Shown here: piece after piece, positions 61,326 through 64,000 of the stretch
Numbering within the stretch: position 1 is the stretch's first letter
Layout: each line of letters begins with the position of its first letter
Assembly: GCF_001428505.1 (NCBI RefSeq)
Contig: NZ_LMHU01000009.1
Span: 186,001-250,000, forward strand
DNA length: 64,000 nt
Origin: Terrabacter sp. Root181
Lineage (GTDB): Bacteria > Actinomycetota > Actinomycetes > Actinomycetales > Dermatophilaceae
Direction: 5' to 3'
Program-made: the position numbers and the translations under genes
The notes under the pieces: model-generated
The model's database searches: none
The model's input: the letters and a program-made list of their open reading frames with translations, nothing else
What the model was told of the DNA's origin: nothing

Positions 61326-61331
61326 GACAAT
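61326..61331 (+). promoter_or_regulatory. Candidate -10 (GACAAT) of the P-type ATPase gene
   Basis: GACAAT, 6 nt, GTG 61338. It directly abuts a GTATGCCG word. Confidence 0.4.
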
Positions 61332-61337
61332 GGGCCG

Positions 61338-63806
61338 GTGACGACACCCGGGGCGACGGAGGGCACGAGGCAGCGGGCGACCCTGACCCGGCCCGACGGG
61401 CTGACCGGCGCCGAGGTGGCCGAGCGCGTCTCGCGCGGCGCCGTCAACCGGCTGACCGAGCGGACGTCGCGCTCCATCGGCGAGATCGTGCGCGCCAACG
61501 TGCTGACGCGCTTCAACGCGATCCTCGGCGCGCTCTTCGTCCTCGTCATGGTGACGGGGTCGTTCGCCGACGGACTCTTCGGGATCGTCCTCGTCGTCAA
61601 CTCCGCCATCGGCATCGTGCAGGAGTACCTCGCCAAGCGGAAGCTCGACCGGTTGGCCCTGCTCAACGCCCCGACGACGCGCGTCGTGCGCGACGGCGAG
61701 GTGCGCGTCGTACCGACGACCGACGTCGTGCAGGACGACCTCATCGAGCTGCGCACCGGCGACGAGGTCCCCGCCGACGGCACGCTCATCGCGAGCGCCG
61801 GTCTCGAGCTCAACGAGGCGAACCTCACCGGCGAGTCCGACCCCGTGCCGCACGGCGAGGGCGACGACATCATGTCGGGTACGAGCGTCGTCGCAGGGTC
61901 GGGCCGCTACCACGCGAGCCAGGTCGGGGCCGACGCCTACGTCAACCGGATCGCTGCCGACGCACGGAAGTTCACGCGCACGCGCTCGGAGATCCAGGAC
62001 TCGATCAACACCCTGCTGACCTACATCACGTGGGTCATCGTCGGCGCCCTGCCGATCGCGATCTGGTCGCAGTGGCAGACCGTCGGCGACCAGGGCTGGC
62101 GCGAGGTCGTCATCCGGTCGGCGGCGGGCGTCGTCGGCCTCGTGCCCGAGGGCCTCGTGCTCCTCACGTCGGTGGCCTTCCTCCTGTCGGCCGTGCAGCT
62201 GACCCGTCGCAACGTCCTCGTGCAGCAGCTCCCGGCCGTCGAGGGCCTGGCCCGCGTCGACGTCGTGTGCCTCGACAAGACGGGGACGCTGACCGCAGGC
62301 GAGATCGTGTTCGAGCACGCGCACCCCCTCGACGGGCAGGATGCCGACGAGATCCGTTGCGCCCTGGGCGCGCTCGCCGACGACCCGAACGCCAACGGCA
62401 CCCTGACGGCGGTCGGCGCGGTCGTCGCACCGCCGGGGTGGGAGCGCACGCAGACGATCCCGTTCAGCTCCTCGCGCAAGTGGAGCGCGGCCTGCTTCGC
62501 GGAGCACTCGACGTGGGTGCTCGGTGCGCCCGAGGTGCTGCTCGCCGCCGACCCGCAGCCGTCCCCCCCGGCGGTGATCGAGGCGATCCGGGCGCAGGTG
62601 GCCGAGCTCGCCGACTCCGGACGCCGGGTCGTGCTGCTCGCCCGCAGCGAGGAGCACCTCACCGAGGCGACGCTGCCGGCCGACCTCACCCCGGCCGCCC
62701 TCGTGACGCTCACCGAGCAGGTGCGCCCGGACGCGCGGGAGACGCTCGCCTACTTCGCCGCGCAGGACGTCGCCATCAAGGTCGTCTCGGGCGACAACCC
62801 CGTGACCGTCGCCGCCGTCGCCCGCACCGTCGGGCTCGACGTCGGCGAGCCGGTCGACGCCCGCACGCTCCCGGACGACCAGGACGCGCTGCGTCAGGCC
62901 CTCGCCACGCACACGGTCTTCGGACGCGTCACCCCCGAGCAGAAGCGCGCCTTCGTCCACGCCCTGCAGGCGGACGGCCACGTCGTCGCGATGACCGGCG
63001 ACGGCGTCAACGACGCGCTCGCCCTCAAGGACGCCGACATCGGGGTCGCCATGGGCAACGGCGCGCAGGCCACCAAGGCCGTCGCCGAGCTCGTCCTGCT
63101 CGACGGGCGGTTCTCGCACCTGCCCGACGTGCTCGCCGAAGGGCGCCGCGTCATCGGCAACGTCGAGCGGGTCGCCAACCTCTTCGTCGCCAAGAACGCG
63201 ATGAGCCTCGTCGCGATCCTCGCCGCCGCGCTGACCGCCGTGCCCTTCCCGTTCCTGCCGCGGCACCTGACGCTCGTGTCGGCCGTGACGATCGGCATCC
63301 CGGCGTTCTTCCTCGCGCTCGGGCCCAACAAGCGCCGCTACCTCGCCGGCTTCCTCGGGCGCATCCTGCGCTTCGCCGTGCCGTCGGGCGCCGTCGCGGG
63401 CCTCGCCGTCATCACCTCCTACCTGCTCGCCGGCAGCCGCTACGGCGTGCCGCCCGATGAGTTCGCGACCCGCTGCGCCGTCGACGCGGGGGCCAAGACC
63501 GTCGCCGACGTCGCGTGCTGGCAGCCCGGCAGCGGCGCGACGATCACACTGCTCACCGTCTTCTTCTGGATCCTCGTCGTCCTCTCACGCCCCTTCCGGC
63601 TCTGGAAGGCCGCCCTCGTCGCCACCATGGTCGGGCTCGCGACGACGGCCTTCCTCTGGCCGTTCGCCGCCCAGTTCTTCAACCTCGACGCACCCCTCCC
63701 GCTCGTGTGGCAGTCGCTCGCGGTCGGGGCAGTGGGCGCCGCCCTCGTCGAGGCGATCTACCGGCTCTCGCCCTCGGTCCGCGGCGCCCACCACCTCCGC
63801 GACTGA
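61338..63806 (+). CDS. P-type cation-transporting ATPase (CtpE-like)
   Basis: 822 residues. Actuator motif NLTGESDP, the helix-4 segment GLVPEGLVLL, phosphorylation motif DKTGT (D313), and the hinge AMTGDGVNDALALKDADIGVAMG are present, with about ten helices. The overall sequence resembles mycobacterial CtpE, reported to handle Ca2+, and not the heavy-metal (CPx) class: there is no CPC motif or N-terminal metal-binding domain. GTG 61338 fits a leaderless start. The stop codon is the first triplet of a tandem repeat. Confidence 0.9.
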   Translation: MTTPGATEGTRQRATLTRPDGLTGAEVAERVSRGAVNRLTERTSRSIGEIVRANVLTRFNAILGALFVLVMVTGSFADGLFGIVLVVNSAIGIVQEYLAKRKLDRLALLNAPTTRVVRDGEVRVVPTTDVVQDDLIELRTGDEVPADGTLIASAGLELNEANLTGESDPVPHGEGDDIMSGTSVVAGSGRYHASQVGADAYVNRIAADARKFTRTRSEIQDSINTLLTYITWVIVGALPIAIWSQWQTVGDQGWREVVIRSAAGVVGLVPEGLVLLTSVAFLLSAVQLTRRNVLVQQLPAVEGLARVDVVCLDKTGTLTAGEIVFEHAHPLDGQDADEIRCALGALADDPNANGTLTAVGAVVAPPGWERTQTIPFSSSRKWSAACFAEHSTWVLGAPEVLLAADPQPSPPAVIEAIRAQVAELADSGRRVVLLARSEEHLTEATLPADLTPAALVTLTEQVRPDARETLAYFAAQDVAIKVVSGDNPVTVAAVARTVGLDVGEPVDARTLPDDQDALRQALATHTVFGRVTPEQKRAFVHALQADGHVVAMTGDGVNDALALKDADIGVAMGNGAQATKAVAELVLLDGRFSHLPDVLAEGRRVIGNVERVANLFVAKNAMSLVAILAAALTAVPFPFLPRHLTLVSAVTIGIPAFFLALGPNKRRYLAGFLGRILRFAVPSGAVAGLAVITSYLLAGSRYGVPPDEFATRCAVDAGAKTVADVACWQPGSGATITLLTVFFWILVVLSRPFRLWKAALVATMVGLATTAFLWPFAAQFFNLDAPLPLVWQSLAVGAVGAALVEAIYRLSPSVRGAHHLRD

Positions 63807-63959
63807 CGATGCCTGACGACGCCTGACGACGCTGGACGACACGTGACGACACGTGACGACACGGACGGCGCGTGACGACACGGACGGCGCGTGACGACAC
63901 GGACGGCGCGTGACGACACGGACGGCGCGTGACGACACGGACCCCGCCTGACGACACGG
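63804..63959 (+). repeat. Tandem repeats beginning at the P-type ATPase stop codon
   Basis: 10-bp units (TGACGAYGCC, then TGACGACACG) pass into four copies of the 19-bp unit TGACGACACGGACGGCGCG and a degenerate final copy. The first unit starts at the TGA stop. The remaining bases to 64000 show no gene. Confidence 0.9.
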
Positions 63960-64000
63960 TCGCTCCCGGCGGGGCCGTCGGCGTTGACCGGGCCGTGGCT

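Overview
The window is about 72% G+C (estimated by eye) and almost fully coding, with GTG starts, short ATGA/GTGA gene overlaps and many apparently leaderless promoters. The gene content (lsr2, disA-radA, clpC, ku with separate LigD-type modules, an F420/FMN LLM-class oxidoreductase, mycobacterial-type fol/pan/nad clusters) indicates a high-GC actinomycete chromosome. A Micrococcales/Intrasporangiaceae-like host is my inference; there is no rRNA to confirm it. I saw no tRNA, rRNA, CRISPR array, transposase or integrase.

Layout. 1-992: 3' end of clpC. 1158-5164: a MacB/LolD-type ABC pair, an LCP-family lipoprotein and an ArgA-type acetyltransferase. 5243-7774: a three-gene ABC-2 exporter. 7884-12132: PPOX-fold protein, mutY, the radA-disA operon and a small membrane protein. 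12331-15721: lsr2, then an NHEJ locus (LigD-type polymerase, ATP ligase and divergent ku). 15843-19908: CoA-transferase, SDR, TIM-barrel protein and exopolyphosphatase. 20082-22211: TetR-controlled ABC-2 exporter, preceded by an ankyrin-repeat gene. 23699-28223: Cys-rich protein with methyltransferase, then a flavin monooxygenase convergent with a TPR-LuxR regulator. 28457-33558: DUF2520-panC-panD-nadB-nadC. 33591-38494: MidA-like methyltransferase, CopC, VOC protein, P450, a lone nuoD and a tiny lipoprotein. 38600-43580: ftsH-folE-folP-folBK-DUF3180. 43928-46108: Tet(M)/OtrA-like ribosomal protection GTPase. 46209-51618: dacB-zincin-tilS-hpt-DUF1028. 51765-52283: ppa. 52524-57804: TetR- and MarR-controlled MFS exporters and an LLM oxidoreductase. 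57899-61156: YjbR protein, another MFS protein and malic enzyme. 61338-63806: P-type cation ATPase.

Functionally the region joins cofactor synthesis (NAD, pantothenate, folate), proteostasis (ClpC, FtsH), genome maintenance (RadA, DisA, MutY, Ku/LigD modules, Lsr2), envelope enzymes (LCP, DacB) and several regulated exporters. From memory, much of it corresponds to the Mycobacterium tuberculosis Rv3585-Rv3628 neighbourhood in rearranged blocks.

The most unusual material lies between and within genes. The octamer GTATGCCG/CGGCATAC occurs at least 41 times, about 20-fold over composition, with no strand bias. Its extended form CGTATGCCGT fills 12 of 13 intergenic copies. There are also several families of dispersed intergenic palindromes, and tandem repeats whose units begin exactly at the TGA stop codon of the preceding gene (copC, nadC, the P-type ATPase).
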